Shown: positions 7,539-16,229, counted from the first letter of the stretch. The stretch: 64,000 nucleotides of DNA from Sinomonas sp. ASV486 (GCF_030908215.1 NZ_JAVFJK010000007.1:158106-222105); one strand, 5' to 3'. A program made the numbers and translations. Notes: generated from the letters alone by a model not told the origin.

Positions 7539-8432
7539 GTGGCACACCCCGACGACGCCGAGCGCACCGAGAACGCTGCGGGCCCTGTCATGACCGACCG
7601 CATCCGGCACTACCTCGGGGCATGGTCGGCCGTGAGCGTGGTCCAGTTCTTCGTCGCCGAGGCCGCCGTGATCGCGGCCTGGCGTGGTCCCGCGCCGTAC
7701 ACCCGCCGCTTGAACCTCATCAGCGACCTGGGCCAGATGCACTGTGGACTGCATGGGACCCGTGAGGTCTGCTCGCCACTGCACACACTCATGAATGTCT
7801 CGTTCGTGCTCCAAGGGGTCGGAATGGTGATCGCAGCACTGCTCATCACCTCGGCGGTGCTGCGCGTCGCGGCGTACGGGCCCGCAGTCCGCGCGGAGGC
7901 GAGGCTTTCCGAGGCTCTCGCACGGGCCGGCACGCGACGCACGACGGCGCTGCCCGGCTTCCGCGCGCGGGCGGCGGTGGCGCTCGGGGTGGCTCCCGGG
8001 GGCGGGCCCGTTTCCAGGCATCGAGCCATCGTCGTGCCCCGCGCAGCGACCCTCGCCGTCCGGATCCTGCTCGGCGTGGCAGGGGTAGGCGTGGCCGTGG
8101 TGGGGTTTGTTCCGCAGGACTCCCAGGAAGCCGTGCACCTCGCGGGGGCGGGGGCGTACTTCCTCGGGGGCTCGCTTGCGCTCGTGGTCCTCGGCGTCCT
8201 GTGGATCAGGCGTACGGCTGCCGCATGGCCCGTGCTGCTGTGCGGGGCCTCGGCATTCGCCGCCACGGTGATCGGCGGCGCGGTGGCCCTTCACGTGCCC
8301 GAGCCCGGAACGCTCGAGCGGTTCATGGGCTATCCGATCACCGCAGGCATCGCCGTGGCGGGCGCCGTCATCGCCTACAGGCTTGGCGTCCCCGCACGGC
8401 AGGCAAGGGCTCTGCGCCGCGCGGGCCGCTGA
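7539..8432 (+). CDS. DUF998 family membrane protein
   Basis: 297 residues with about six to seven transmembrane helices. The conserved block NLISDLGQMHCG followed by HTLMNVSFVLQGVGMVI matches the DUF998 family (polytopic proteins of unknown function). A long cytoplasmic loop rich in Arg/Ala lies at about residues 110-160. The GTG start is fixed by a TAGGCT -10 box 6 nt upstream. It is a single gene between tRNA-Arg and a convergent membrane-protein gene. No transported substrate can be assigned. Confidence 0.8.
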   Translation: MAHPDDAERTENAAGPVMTDRIRHYLGAWSAVSVVQFFVAEAAVIAAWRGPAPYTRRLNLISDLGQMHCGLHGTREVCSPLHTLMNVSFVLQGVGMVIAALLITSAVLRVAAYGPAVRAEARLSEALARAGTRRTTALPGFRARAAVALGVAPGGGPVSRHRAIVVPRAATLAVRILLGVAGVGVAVVGFVPQDSQEAVHLAGAGAYFLGGSLALVVLGVLWIRRTAAAWPVLLCGASAFAATVIGGAVALHVPEPGTLERFMGYPITAGIAVAGAVIAYRLGVPARQARALRRAGR

Positions 8433-8449
8433 CCCCAGCGGAAGGCGCG

Positions 8450-9103
8450 TCAGTCCGCGGAGGCGGGTACCGGCGTCGTGCGCTCCCGACGGGCGAGGAG
8501 CGCGGCGGCCCCCGCCCCGACCAGGATGAGGAACAGGAGCACCCACCCAGCCACGACGAGGGCCGAGGCGAGCACCGCCGAGCCGGCGTCGGCCCCGGGG
8601 GACACGGCGGAGTCGACGGCGACGTTGCCCCACAGGCGTACGACGGTGAACACGGCGACGAGCGCGAACGCACCCCAGCGGAGGGCCTTGGACTTGAGCC
8701 AGGTTCCGAAGACGAGCAGGAACGTGAAGCCCGCAAGGAGCGGGAAGATGGTCCCGGCTGTCTTGTGGACGTAGCTGAGCTGCCCGCGCGCGGCGTCGTC
8801 GAGGGCGGTCTGCAGCTGGTGCGCGTAGTCGGGCGAGAATCCGCCGATGAGCGAGTCCGGCATGGGGAGACCGCCCGAGAGCTGGGTCATCTGCTGGAGC
8901 GTGAGCAGGTGGTAGTACCAGAACATGAAGAGGCTCGCCCCGAGCCCGGCGATGATGATGAGCCGCGCGTTACCCTGAGCACGTTCGGGGCTACGGGTTG
9001 TTGTCGGGTTCGTCGGGTTGACGGGCTGGCCGGAGCGGGTGGTGGGCGCAACAGCCGCGCGGTCGCCATGCTTGCGCGCCCGCTGGGCGGGGGTCTTCGA
9101 CAT
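8450..9103 (-). CDS. Small membrane protein, unknown function
   Basis: 217 residues. The first ~50 are basic and Thr/Pro-rich (cytoplasmic), then about four transmembrane helices follow (LIIIAGLGASLFMFWYY, IFPLLAGFTFLLVFGT, WGAFALVAVFTVVRLW, and a C-terminal helix) with a soluble stretch between helices 1 and 2 (PDYAHQLQTALDDAA). No family recognised. The ATG at 9103 is preceded 6 nt upstream by GATAAT, so it is probably leaderless. The longer reading frame upstream only translates a 12-bp repeat and is not used. Confidence 0.72.
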   Translation of the reverse strand: MSKTPAQRARKHGDRAAVAPTTRSGQPVNPTNPTTTRSPERAQGNARLIIIAGLGASLFMFWYYHLLTLQQMTQLSGGLPMPDSLIGGFSPDYAHQLQTALDDAARGQLSYVHKTAGTIFPLLAGFTFLLVFGTWLKSKALRWGAFALVAVFTVVRLWGNVAVDSAVSPGADAGSAVLASALVVAGWVLLFLILVGAGAAALLARRERTTPVPASAD

Positions 9104-9109
9104 GCCCCC

Positions 9110-9115
9110 ATTATC
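9110..9115 (-). promoter_or_regulatory. -10 element of leaderless membrane-protein gene
   Basis: GATAAT on the minus strand, 6 nt before the ATG at 9103. It confirms the shorter start. Confidence 0.6.
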
Positions 9116-9169
9116 CGTCCTCACGTATTGGTCTCCGTGTTCCTCCTTGATGGCCTCCTCAGTGGCGAC

Positions 9170-9221
9170 CTCGGTGGTGCCCTCACTGGTGCCCTCGGTG
9201 GTGCCCTCGGTGGTGCCCTCG
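9170..9221. repeat. 12-bp tandem repeat (GGTGGTGCCCTC)
   Basis: About four copies of a 12-bp unit, one with a changed base, in the short space between two divergent leaderless genes (9103 minus, 9243 plus). It ends 10 bp before the -10 box of the plus-strand gene. Copy number could vary by slippage and so alter promoter spacing. Confidence 0.75.
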
Positions 9222-9230
9222 TCCCGCGGG

Positions 9231-9236
9231 TAGGCT
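9231..9236 (+). promoter_or_regulatory. -10 element of leaderless inositol-phosphatase-family gene
   Basis: TAGGCT, exactly 6 nt before the GTG at 9243. Confidence 0.6.
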
Positions 9237-9242
9237 GGACGC

Positions 9243-10082
9243 GTGGCTGAGACCAGTAATTCCCTCCGCGCCCTTCCCGACCTCGACCCCGCACTCTCTG
9301 ACGCCGATCTGGCTGCGGCGCTCGTGCGCGCGGCCGGGAACCTCGCGCTGGCCATGCGCAGCGAGGGGCTCGACGCCGAGCGCAAGACGTCCGTCTCCGA
9401 CATTGTGACCGCCGCGGACAAGGCCGCCGAGGCCTACGTCCTCGCCCAGCTGAGCCGCTGTAGGCCCGATGACGGAGTGTTCGGCGAGGAGGGCACCGAC
9501 GTGCCATCCGCGTCGGGCAGGACCTGGGTCATCGATCCCGTGGACGGCACGTACAACTTCTTCGCTGGTTCGACCTACTGGTGCTCGGCCCTCGCGCTGC
9601 GCGGCCCAGCCGCCAGCTCGGACGCCGATCCCGAGTCGCTCCTCGGCGCGATCTACCAGCCGCAGGAGGACAAGCTCTGGCTCGGCGGCCCGGGGACCCC
9701 TTCGATGCTCAATGGCAGCCCGCTCGAAGGCCCAGCCGACGCGCCTCTCGGCATGCTCGGCACCGCGACGTCCATCCAGCCGCGTTGGCTGGAACAGCCG
9801 TACTCGGCGATGCCGTGGCATGCGGCTGCTGTCCAGGCCGCGTCGATCCGTATCCTCGGCTCAGGCTCGTGCGATCTCGCCCGCGTGGCCGAGGGCGAGA
9901 TCGGCGCATGGTTCCAGCACTCGTGCCCTCAGTGGGACTGGCTCCCCGGCAAGGCGATCGTCACCGCGGCCGGCGGAACCACCGCCACCGTCGAGGTCAA
10001 CGGCCTCACCTGGTTCGCAGCAGGAGGCACGACGGCGGTCGGCGAGATCGTCGACGCCCTCGCCTCTGCGCGGCTCGTCTGA
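9243..10082 (+). CDS. Inositol monophosphatase family enzyme
   Basis: 279 residues. Metal-binding motifs of the FIG/IMPase superfamily are clear: GEEG near 81, WVIDPVDGTYNF near 96-107 (two aspartates that bind Mg) and the C-terminal block QWDWLPGKAIVTAAGG near 225. It hydrolyses a phosphate monoester with Mg; candidates are inositol-1-phosphate and histidinol phosphate (HisN-like), and the sequence alone does not decide. GTG start chosen from the TAGGCT -10 box; leaderless. The gene is followed by a hairpin at 10,096. Confidence 0.87.
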   Translation: MAETSNSLRALPDLDPALSDADLAAALVRAAGNLALAMRSEGLDAERKTSVSDIVTAADKAAEAYVLAQLSRCRPDDGVFGEEGTDVPSASGRTWVIDPVDGTYNFFAGSTYWCSALALRGPAASSDADPESLLGAIYQPQEDKLWLGGPGTPSMLNGSPLEGPADAPLGMLGTATSIQPRWLEQPYSAMPWHAAAVQAASIRILGSGSCDLARVAEGEIGAWFQHSCPQWDWLPGKAIVTAAGGTTATVEVNGLTWFAAGGTTAVGEIVDALASARLV

Positions 10083-10095
10083 CGTCTTCACGCCT

Positions 10096-10126
10096 GCCCG
10101 TCCGGCCAGAAGCCAACCGGACGGGC
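10096..10126 (+). terminator. Hairpin after the inositol-phosphatase gene
   Basis: A perfect 10-bp stem GCCCGTCCGG/CCGGACGGGC with an 11-nt loop, 14 nt after the stop codon. No T-run follows, which is common for actinobacterial terminators. Confidence 0.6.
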
Positions 10127-10248
10127 GGACGCGCGCGGGACGGAGGGCCAGCGGCCAACCGGCTGGCGGGACAACCGCGCCTTGACCTTCCGGGGGCGCG
10201 GTGCTGTGCTGGAGGAGCCCTGCAGGAGCACCGCCAAGGAGGGGAACG

Positions 10249-10452
10249 ATGGCCAGCATCGACGGTCAGGATCCAGCCCACGTTCGCGCCGAGGAGGAGG
10301 ACCCCGCGCTCGACTACTCCGTGGAGCCCGATGAGGTGACGCCCGACGAAACGGCGTGGGATGAGGAGAACGGGCTGATCGACGAGGAGGAGGTCCTCAT
10401 CGAGGCCGACCCCGTGGACGTCGCGGAGCAGCGCCGCAGCGTCGAGGACTAA
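10249..10452 (+). CDS. Small acidic protein, unknown function
   Basis: 67 residues, about one third Asp/Glu, no hydrophobic stretch (DYSVEPDEVTPDETAWDEENGL in two parts). The start is the ATG at 10,249, with AAGGAGG ending 6 nt upstream; an upstream in-frame ATG lacks a ribosome site. No domain recognised. It precedes a DUF892-like gene and another small hydrophilic gene, and the trio may be stress-related (inference only). Confidence 0.65.
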   Translation: MASIDGQDPAHVRAEEEDPALDYSVEPDEVTPDETAWDEENGLIDEEEVLIEADPVDVAEQRRSVED

Positions 10453-10459
10453 AGCGACC

Positions 10460-10550
10460 ACCCGGGCGACGGCCGGGATCCCCGACGGTCTGGACTCCCG
10501 ACGGCCGTAACCCCGGATTGCCGACGGCCGCGGCCTCCGACTCCCGAGCA
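10460..10550. repeat. Short GACGG-containing degenerate repeats
   Basis: GACGG recurs at 10,468, 10,484, 10,500 and 10,523 within CCCGACGG-like contexts, between the small acidic gene and the ferritin-fold gene. This is weak, GC-rich and irregular after the third copy. The rest of 10,453-10,688 shows no other clear feature apart from the AGGGAGG ribosome site at its end. Confidence 0.35.
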
Positions 10551-10688
10551 AACGCGCCCGCGACGAGGCCGTTCATTGCCCCAATGTCCTCGCGGCGGGA
10601 AAATGTAGTCAGGACTGGGGGCGGACGTCTTCGGAGGATCCGCCAGACCTCGCGGCCGCCGCTGGCCCGCCGGTAGGGAGGTTCTGCC

Positions 10689-11198
10689 ATGTTCGAGTAC
10701 TTCTCCGAGGCGCATGAACTGTTCGTGTACCGCCTCGGAATTGCCCGCGGGACGAGCCGCCGCGCGATTGTGACACTGGGGACCCTTGAACAGGAGTCTC
10801 AGCGGCGTGAGGTGAGCGCGCTCATGCTCGACCTCAGCGAGGAGGCGCGCCTGCATGCAGCAGTCCTCGAGGACTGCTTCGCCGAGCTCAAGCGCAACGT
10901 GGGCGTCCCGCCGGGGCACACTGCGGAGGGGCTCGACAGGGAGGCGCACGCCGTGCTCCGCAAGACCGCCGACGGCATCAAGGACCTCGCCGTCCTACCG
11001 CTGGCCCTCGAGGTCCTCTATGAGGCCATCGCGATGTATGAGCCGCTCACTGTCTACGCACGCGAGTGGATCAGCGTGCACCTCGCCGAACAGCTCGAGA
11101 AGTGCCTCGTGGAGCAGCTTGCCTCACGCAACCGGATTCTGGAGCTCATGCGTGAGGTCTTCGCGAGCGCTGAGACGGTCGAAGCCAGACCTCAGTGA
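10689..11198 (+). CDS. DUF892-like ferritin-fold protein
   Basis: 169 residues, predicted all-helical. The pattern of an N-terminal FSEAHELFVYRLG helix, a central EEARLHAAVLEDCFAEL helix, and YEAIAMYEPLTVYAREW followed by LEKCLVEQLASRNRILELM resembles the YciE/YciF (DUF892) family of ferritin-like helix bundles. Those proteins are usually stress-induced; function is not established. ATG 10,689 has AGGGAGG 8 nt upstream. Family placement is from pattern recognition and not certain. Confidence 0.6.
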   Translation: MFEYFSEAHELFVYRLGIARGTSRRAIVTLGTLEQESQRREVSALMLDLSEEARLHAAVLEDCFAELKRNVGVPPGHTAEGLDREAHAVLRKTADGIKDLAVLPLALEVLYEAIAMYEPLTVYAREWISVHLAEQLEKCLVEQLASRNRILELMREVFASAETVEARPQ

Positions 11199-11264
11199 GA
11201 CCAGACCCCAGTGAGAAGCGCTAGACCGTGGTGAGAAGGCCGAACCCAGTACGAAGGTAGGTGC

Positions 11265-11516
11265 ATGATGAGCCATCACGAGCAGGATCAGCACGAGCCG
11301 GGCCGGCATGAGACGAAGTCGGAATCGTTCATGCGGACCATGGGCCGCCTGCGCGGGCTGTACGGCCCGGCCGACCACCGGACCGCCCAAGAGCCCGAAC
11401 GGCACGGTCACAACCCCGAGGATGTCAAGGAGGAGCACGAGCTCGCCGGAATCGACATCGAGACGGACAGCGAAGGCCACCACTACGGCGTCCGTAGGGC
11501 CGAATCCGCCGACTAA
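11265..11516 (+). CDS. Small hydrophilic protein, unknown function
   Basis: 83 residues, His/Glu-rich (MSHHEQDQHEPGRHETKSES), no membrane segment, with a conserved-looking LRGLYGPADHRTAQEP core. AGGTAGG precedes the ATG; MSHH at 11,268 is an equally possible start. It lies 66 bp after the DUF892-like gene on the same strand and may be co-transcribed. No function can be given. Confidence 0.55.
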   Translation: MMSHHEQDQHEPGRHETKSESFMRTMGRLRGLYGPADHRTAQEPERHGHNPEDVKEEHELAGIDIETDSEGHHYGVRRAESAD

Positions 11517-11553
11517 GCGTGCCGTGACCACAGTCAACGTGCCGTGACTACCC

Positions 11554-13452
11554 TCAGAACGGCGGCGGCGGTCCTGGCTCGGCCCGCGGGTCCTGCCCAA
11601 GATGGGCCCGAGCGTCCTGCCCGAGATCGTCCCGCGGGTCCTGCCCGAGATCGTCCCGCGGGTCCTGCCCAAGATCGACGAGGCCACGGAGCGCCGTCGA
11701 CGGTGTTTCGCGCTCCAGATCAGTGGCGCGCTGCGCACCCGGTGCTTCAGGTTCGGCAGACGTGAAGGATGAGGATCCCGCCGACGGGTATTGCGCGCGC
11801 GGTGGAGAGTCGTCGATGTAGCCAAGGAGCCTGTCGCGATCCGACGGGGTGGTGGTCTGGGCGTAGGAGAGCATGGTTGTCCAGACGACCGTTCCCGTCG
11901 GCTCGGCGTACTGGCCTTCGGGGGCTCTGGCTGCTGCTGTCTGGCGTGCCTGGACCAGGGCGAGCGACTTGAGGGCGTGGTGCTTTCGGCACAGGTGAGC
12001 CAGGTTGTCGGCGTCGGTTCCCCCTCCGTCCTGCCACTCGTGAGTGTGGTCCAGCTCCGAGGATTCGGCGGGCTGGTTGCAGCCTGGGAATGCGCAGGTG
12101 CCGTCGCGGTAGCGCAGGAACCGGCGCATGGCTTCCGGAGGCCTGTACGCCGTCCGGCCGAGTCGAAGCGGCGTCCCGTCGGTGTCCGTGTACAGCCGAT
12201 GCCAATTCGGCGCGGCGGCCGCGAGTTGGCGGGCCGTGTCCGCGTCGATGATTCCATAGCCGTCGAGATAGCCGTTGCCGGTGGCGGACCCGAGGAGCAC
12301 CGCCGCGGGCAAGTGCACAACGATCTCCGCCTTCAGGGAGCCAGCGAATTCCTCCGGAACGGCGAAATTCCCCATCTGGGCTATGTCCCCAGCGTGCGAA
12401 GCAGTCGAGACGTCGGCCGTGCCGCCGACGATGTCGTCACCGCCGGCGGACGCGGCGATGGCGCCCTGCGCGACGATGACGTCCGCATGGGTCGGCTCCT
12501 CGAGGCCTGTATCCATGCGGGGGTGAGCCGCCGCGCGCGGGTCCTCCTGAGTGCGCGACCCCGCTGCAGTGGCGTCGGGTGCCTGGAGCACCCCGTTGAG
12601 GCCGAGGTGCGTCAGGGCATCGGCCCGCAGCTGAGACAGGGTGCGGTGCTCATCGGGTGTGCGGTGTTGGGCACGGGCGAGCGAATCGACGCGACGGTAC
12701 AGGGCCATCCCGGTCTCGGCAGGCATGAGTGCGGTCAGCGTGACCATTCCGTCTTCCTCGGGACGTTGCCACACCCCGCGTTCCTGCGCCGCAGCTCTGC
12801 GGCGGGTCTGGATCGACTCTGGGTGCATCTTCTCGCGGAGGTCCCGGGCGGCCCGCCGGAACTCTGCCGGCGTCCGGAGGCGTCCCGTGCGGGTTCGGCA
12901 TGCCTTGAGCACGGCGATGCCGTACGCCTCCCTGACCTCCTCCGGAAGCGAGGCCGCCTGATCGACGATGGCACGCGCATGCGCTTCTGTGATGTCACCG
13001 GACTCGATGGCTTCCATCACCGCAACGTGGGTGGTGCTGAGTTCGTGTGCCAGATTCATGAGGCGCGCGGCCGTGGCTTCGGAGGTTTCCTGAAGAGTGG
13101 CGATCTCGGTTACCGCGAGAGCATGGGCCACCTCTCCGGAGAGGCGCTCAGGCTGCCCGTCCCGGGAATCCAAGGGCGCCTCTGCGATCCCCTCGCGCAC
13201 CCGCTCGATGGCACCCGCCTGGATCGCCGAGACCCAGGCGATCACGCGTGGCGCCTCTGCAACGAGCGCTGCGGCCTCCTCGAGCGATAGGAGCGATGGT
13301 TCCTTGGCCCAGAGCCTTCCTCTGAGCGCGCCGCCGGACCGTGGCGCGAAGATGTTCAGGTCGGCGATGGACGGGTCGAGCGCGGAGGAGAGGGCATCGG
13401 ACGGCTGCGATGGTGCTTCCACGAGATCCACCCCCAAGACAGTGTCCGGCAC
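11554..13452 (-). CDS. DUF222/HNH endonuclease-domain protein (13E12-like)
   Basis: 632 residues. The long helical N-terminal half fits DUF222. The C-terminal third has an HNH module with paired CxxC zinc ligands: CAFPGCNQPA, then SSELDHTHEW and NLAHLCRKHHALKS. Such proteins are abundant in actinobacteria and related to the mycobacterial 13E12 repeat family; nuclease activity is presumed. The GTG start at 13,452 has TATTCG 20-25 nt upstream as a possible -10 with TTTGCA 17 bp before it. A LexA-type box lies upstream, and 13E12 genes are known to carry SOS boxes. The C-terminus ends in four 8-residue DLGQDPRD-like repeats that look like a recent expansion. Confidence 0.85.
   Translation of the reverse strand: MPDTVLGVDLVEAPSQPSDALSSALDPSIADLNIFAPRSGGALRGRLWAKEPSLLSLEEAAALVAEAPRVIAWVSAIQAGAIERVREGIAEAPLDSRDGQPERLSGEVAHALAVTEIATLQETSEATAARLMNLAHELSTTHVAVMEAIESGDITEAHARAIVDQAASLPEEVREAYGIAVLKACRTRTGRLRTPAEFRRAARDLREKMHPESIQTRRRAAAQERGVWQRPEEDGMVTLTALMPAETGMALYRRVDSLARAQHRTPDEHRTLSQLRADALTHLGLNGVLQAPDATAAGSRTQEDPRAAAHPRMDTGLEEPTHADVIVAQGAIAASAGGDDIVGGTADVSTASHAGDIAQMGNFAVPEEFAGSLKAEIVVHLPAAVLLGSATGNGYLDGYGIIDADTARQLAAAAPNWHRLYTDTDGTPLRLGRTAYRPPEAMRRFLRYRDGTCAFPGCNQPAESSELDHTHEWQDGGGTDADNLAHLCRKHHALKSLALVQARQTAAARAPEGQYAEPTGTVVWTTMLSYAQTTTPSDRDRLLGYIDDSPPRAQYPSAGSSSFTSAEPEAPGAQRATDLERETPSTALRGLVDLGQDPRDDLGQDPRDDLGQDARAHLGQDPRAEPGPPPPF
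11581..11676. repeat. 24-bp tandem repeat inside the HNH gene 3' end
   Basis: Four 24-bp units encoding DLGQDPRD variants near the C-terminus; the two central units are almost identical. The period keeps the frame, so copy-number change would only lengthen or shorten the tail. Confidence 0.8.
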
Positions 13453-13482
13453 GAAGTCGAGAACCGAGACTCGAATATTTTC

Positions 13483-13510
13483 GTTCGAACAAGATGCAAA
13501 TTGTTCGAAC
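13483..13510. promoter_or_regulatory. Paired GTTCGAAC palindromes
   Basis: GTTCGAAC occurs at 13,483-13,490 and again at 13,503-13,510, 20 bp apart, and the pair with flanking AA/TT forms a 10-bp inverted repeat. It overlaps the -35 area of the HNH gene and adjoins the LexA-type box. It may be a second binding site for the same repressor. Confidence 0.5.
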
Positions 13511-13520
13511 TAGTGTTCCC
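13505..13520. promoter_or_regulatory. LexA-type SOS box
   Basis: TCGAAC-TAGT-GTTCCC matches the actinobacterial LexA consensus TCGAAC-N4-GTTCGA at 10 of 12 half-site bases, with both GAAC and GTTC intact. It lies between the divergent HNH gene (start 13,452) and pcrA (13,642), closer to the HNH promoter. Confidence 0.65.
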
Positions 13521-13641
13521 ATCCTAGTTCATGGTCGCGGGTGATGGAAGGTCCCGAGTCGGACAGCGCACGGCCCAGTGCGCGCGATGGGTGCGTCGGC
13601 AGAGTGCTGGCGGCCCGGCCTAAAATGAAAGGATCATGGAT

Positions 13642-16179
13642 ATGCTTTTCGATCCCTACGCCCACCTGCCCAAGTCCGGCCTGCCCGGCGGGGCGGAGGA
13701 ACCGGATCGTGACGAGCTTCCACCCCCGCCCGAGGAGGAGTACGCCCCGGAAGACCTTCCCGCGAGTTGGCTCCCTGGATCGGATCCAGCCGACGATGCG
13801 CGGCGCGAGGCCGAGGCCCAGGCTGCGCACCTCCTCGAGGGCCTCAACCCGGAGCAGCTCGAAGCGGTGACCCACGGGGGCGCTCCCTTGCTCATCGTGG
13901 CGGGAGCCGGCTCCGGCAAGACGCGGGTTCTCTCGCACCGCATCGCCTACCTCATCGCAACCCACCGTGCCCACCACGGCGAAATCCTCGCGATCACGTT
14001 CACGAACAAAGCCGCGGCCGAGATGCGCGAGCGAATCGAGGCTCTCGTCGGGGAGCGCGCCAAGCGCATGTGGATCTCGACCTTCCACTCTTCGTGCGTG
14101 CGGATCCTGCGCCGCGAGGCCTCCTCCGTTGGGCTGAACTCGAACTTCTCGATCTATGACTCAGCGGACTCGCTGCGCCTCATCACGCTCGTCCACAAGG
14201 GCCTCGAACTGGACCCGAAGAAAGTGCCACCCAAGGCCGTCCAGCACAAGATCTCCTCGCTCAAGAACGAGCTCATCGACGCCGACGACTTCGCTGCGCG
14301 CGCGAACCTGAAGGATCCATTCGAGGCCGGTGTATCCGAGGTCTACAAGGGCTACACGCAGCGACTGCGCCAGGCGAACGCCATGGACTTCGACGATCTC
14401 ATCGCCGAGACCGTGTACATGTTCCGGGCCTTTCCTGCACTCGCCGAGACATACCGCCGCCGCTTCCGGCACGTGCTCGTGGACGAGTACCAGGATACGA
14501 ACCACGCGCAGTACTCACTGGTCCGCGAGATTGTCGGAGAGGGCCCTGAATCGTCGGAGCTGACGGTTGTCGGCGACTCGGACCAGTCGATCTACGCGTT
14601 CCGCGGCGCGGACATCCGTAACATCGTGGAGTTCGAGAAGGACTACCCCAACGCGCGGACCATCAAGCTTGAGCAGAACTACCGCTCTACCCAGACGATC
14701 CTTTCCGCCGCCAACGCCGTCATCTCACGCAACCCGAACCGGCCCGAGAAGCGCCTCTGGACTGCGGAGGGCGACGGCGAGAAAATCATCGGCTACGCGG
14801 CCGAGAACGAGCACGAGGAAGCCCGATTCATTGCGGGCGAGATCGACCGCCTGACGGACTCGGGGGAGTTCCGCCCGGGCGACGTCGCGGTCTTCTACCG
14901 CACCAACGCCCAGTCCCGCAGCCTCGAGGAGATCCTCATGCGCGTGGGTCTGCCGTACAAGGTGGTTGGTGGGACGCGCTTCTACGAACGCAAGGAGATC
15001 AAGGACGCCCTCGCGTATCTCAGGGTTCTCGTGAATCCGGACGACGACGTCAATCTCCGCCGCGTCCTCAACGAGCCCAAGCGTGGAATCGGCGAGCGGG
15101 CCGAGGGCACGATTGCGGCCCTGGCCGAGCGGGACAGGACCTCGTTCATGGCCGCCATGCGCCGCGCCGACGAGGCTCCCGGCATTGCCACGCGCTCACT
15201 CAACTCCGTCAAGGGCTTCGTCAAGCTGCTCGACGACCTCGCTGGGGTGGCCGAGGGCTCGGGCGCCGCCGAATCTCTCGAGGCAGTACTCGAACAGACC
15301 GGGTACCTCGCGGGCCTGAGGAGCTCTACTGACCCCCAGGACGAGTCGCGCGTCGAAAACCTGGCCGAGCTGGTCGCCGTCGTGCGCGAATACGAGAGGG
15401 AGAATCCCGAGGGGACCCTCCAGGCGTTCCTGGAGCAGGTCTCACTGGTCGCGGACGCGGACCAGATTCCGGACGCACCTGAGGGTGCGTCTCAGGCAGA
15501 GGTGGACGCGGCCGTTGCGGAGGCGAAGCAGCAGGGCGTCGTGACGCTCATGACGTTGCACACCGCCAAGGGCCTCGAGTTTCCCGTCGTGTTCCTCACC
15601 GGCATGGAGCACGGCGTGTTCCCGCACCGGCGGTCGGCGACGGACCCGGAGGAACTCGCGGAAGAGCGGCGGCTCGCCTACGTCGGGCTCACGCGGGCCC
15701 GCAAGCGCCTCTACCTCACCCGCTCCGAAGTGCGCAGCCTCTGGGGGCAGAGCGAGTACTACCCCGCCAGCCAGTTCATCGGCGAGGTCCCGGCCGAGCT
15801 CATCGACTGGAAACGCGAGGGTACCAAGCGGCCACCCGCCGTCGGGACTGCCGGAGACGGCACAAACAGCCGCTACGACCGCGCCGGGTCGCGGTACGGA
15901 GGATCCTCGTGGGGGGCTGGGACGAGCCGGAACACGAGCTTCTCCTCGATCTCTCCCGCGTCCTCCGCCCCCTCCGCGGCCGAGAAGAAGGGCCGCGTGC
16001 AGCCGCAGAAGGAGGTCATCTCCGTGGTGGTGGGGGACAAGGTCAACCACACGGCGTTCGGCAACGGGACCGTGATCGGGGTCGAGGGCGCCGGGGACAA
16101 GACGGTTGCAAAGGTGAGCTTCGACATCGGTGAGAAGCGGCTCCTCCTGCGGTACGCCCCGCTCACCAAGGTCAGCTGA
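13642..16179 (+). CDS. pcrA: ATP-dependent DNA helicase PcrA/UvrD
   Basis: 845 residues, UvrD/Rep superfamily 1 helicase. Visible motifs: Walker A VAGAGSGKT near residue 90; motif Ia ITFTNKAAAEM; motif II VDEYQDTN; motif III GDSDQSIYAFRGAD; motif IV EQNYRST; motif V TLHTAKGLEF; motif VI AYVGLTRARK. The C-terminus is a Ser/Arg-rich linker plus a small beta domain (VGDKVNHTAFGNGTVIGVEG), as in PcrA, where it contacts RNA polymerase. It unwinds DNA 3' to 5' in repair and conflict resolution. The start is taken as ATG 13,642, 8 nt after GAAAGGA; ATG 13,636 is only 2 nt away from it. TAAAAT at 13,621 is a good -10. It may be SOS-controlled. Confidence 0.95.
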   Translation: MLFDPYAHLPKSGLPGGAEEPDRDELPPPPEEEYAPEDLPASWLPGSDPADDARREAEAQAAHLLEGLNPEQLEAVTHGGAPLLIVAGAGSGKTRVLSHRIAYLIATHRAHHGEILAITFTNKAAAEMRERIEALVGERAKRMWISTFHSSCVRILRREASSVGLNSNFSIYDSADSLRLITLVHKGLELDPKKVPPKAVQHKISSLKNELIDADDFAARANLKDPFEAGVSEVYKGYTQRLRQANAMDFDDLIAETVYMFRAFPALAETYRRRFRHVLVDEYQDTNHAQYSLVREIVGEGPESSELTVVGDSDQSIYAFRGADIRNIVEFEKDYPNARTIKLEQNYRSTQTILSAANAVISRNPNRPEKRLWTAEGDGEKIIGYAAENEHEEARFIAGEIDRLTDSGEFRPGDVAVFYRTNAQSRSLEEILMRVGLPYKVVGGTRFYERKEIKDALAYLRVLVNPDDDVNLRRVLNEPKRGIGERAEGTIAALAERDRTSFMAAMRRADEAPGIATRSLNSVKGFVKLLDDLAGVAEGSGAAESLEAVLEQTGYLAGLRSSTDPQDESRVENLAELVAVVREYERENPEGTLQAFLEQVSLVADADQIPDAPEGASQAEVDAAVAEAKQQGVVTLMTLHTAKGLEFPVVFLTGMEHGVFPHRRSATDPEELAEERRLAYVGLTRARKRLYLTRSEVRSLWGQSEYYPASQFIGEVPAELIDWKREGTKRPPAVGTAGDGTNSRYDRAGSRYGGSSWGAGTSRNTSFSSISPASSAPSAAEKKGRVQPQKEVISVVVGDKVNHTAFGNGTVIGVEGAGDKTVAKVSFDIGEKRLLLRYAPLTKVS

Positions 16180-16216
16180 ACTCGCGACCCGGCCGTGCGC
16201 CGTCGTGCGCCGAATT

Positions 16217-16229
16217 CTACATGTTGTAG
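16217..16229. promoter_or_regulatory. CTACA-TGT-TGTAG palindrome upstream of sucC
   Basis: A 13-bp perfect dyad located between pcrA and its terminator, 158 bp before sucC. It could be a regulator site. No known family is assigned. Confidence 0.35.
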
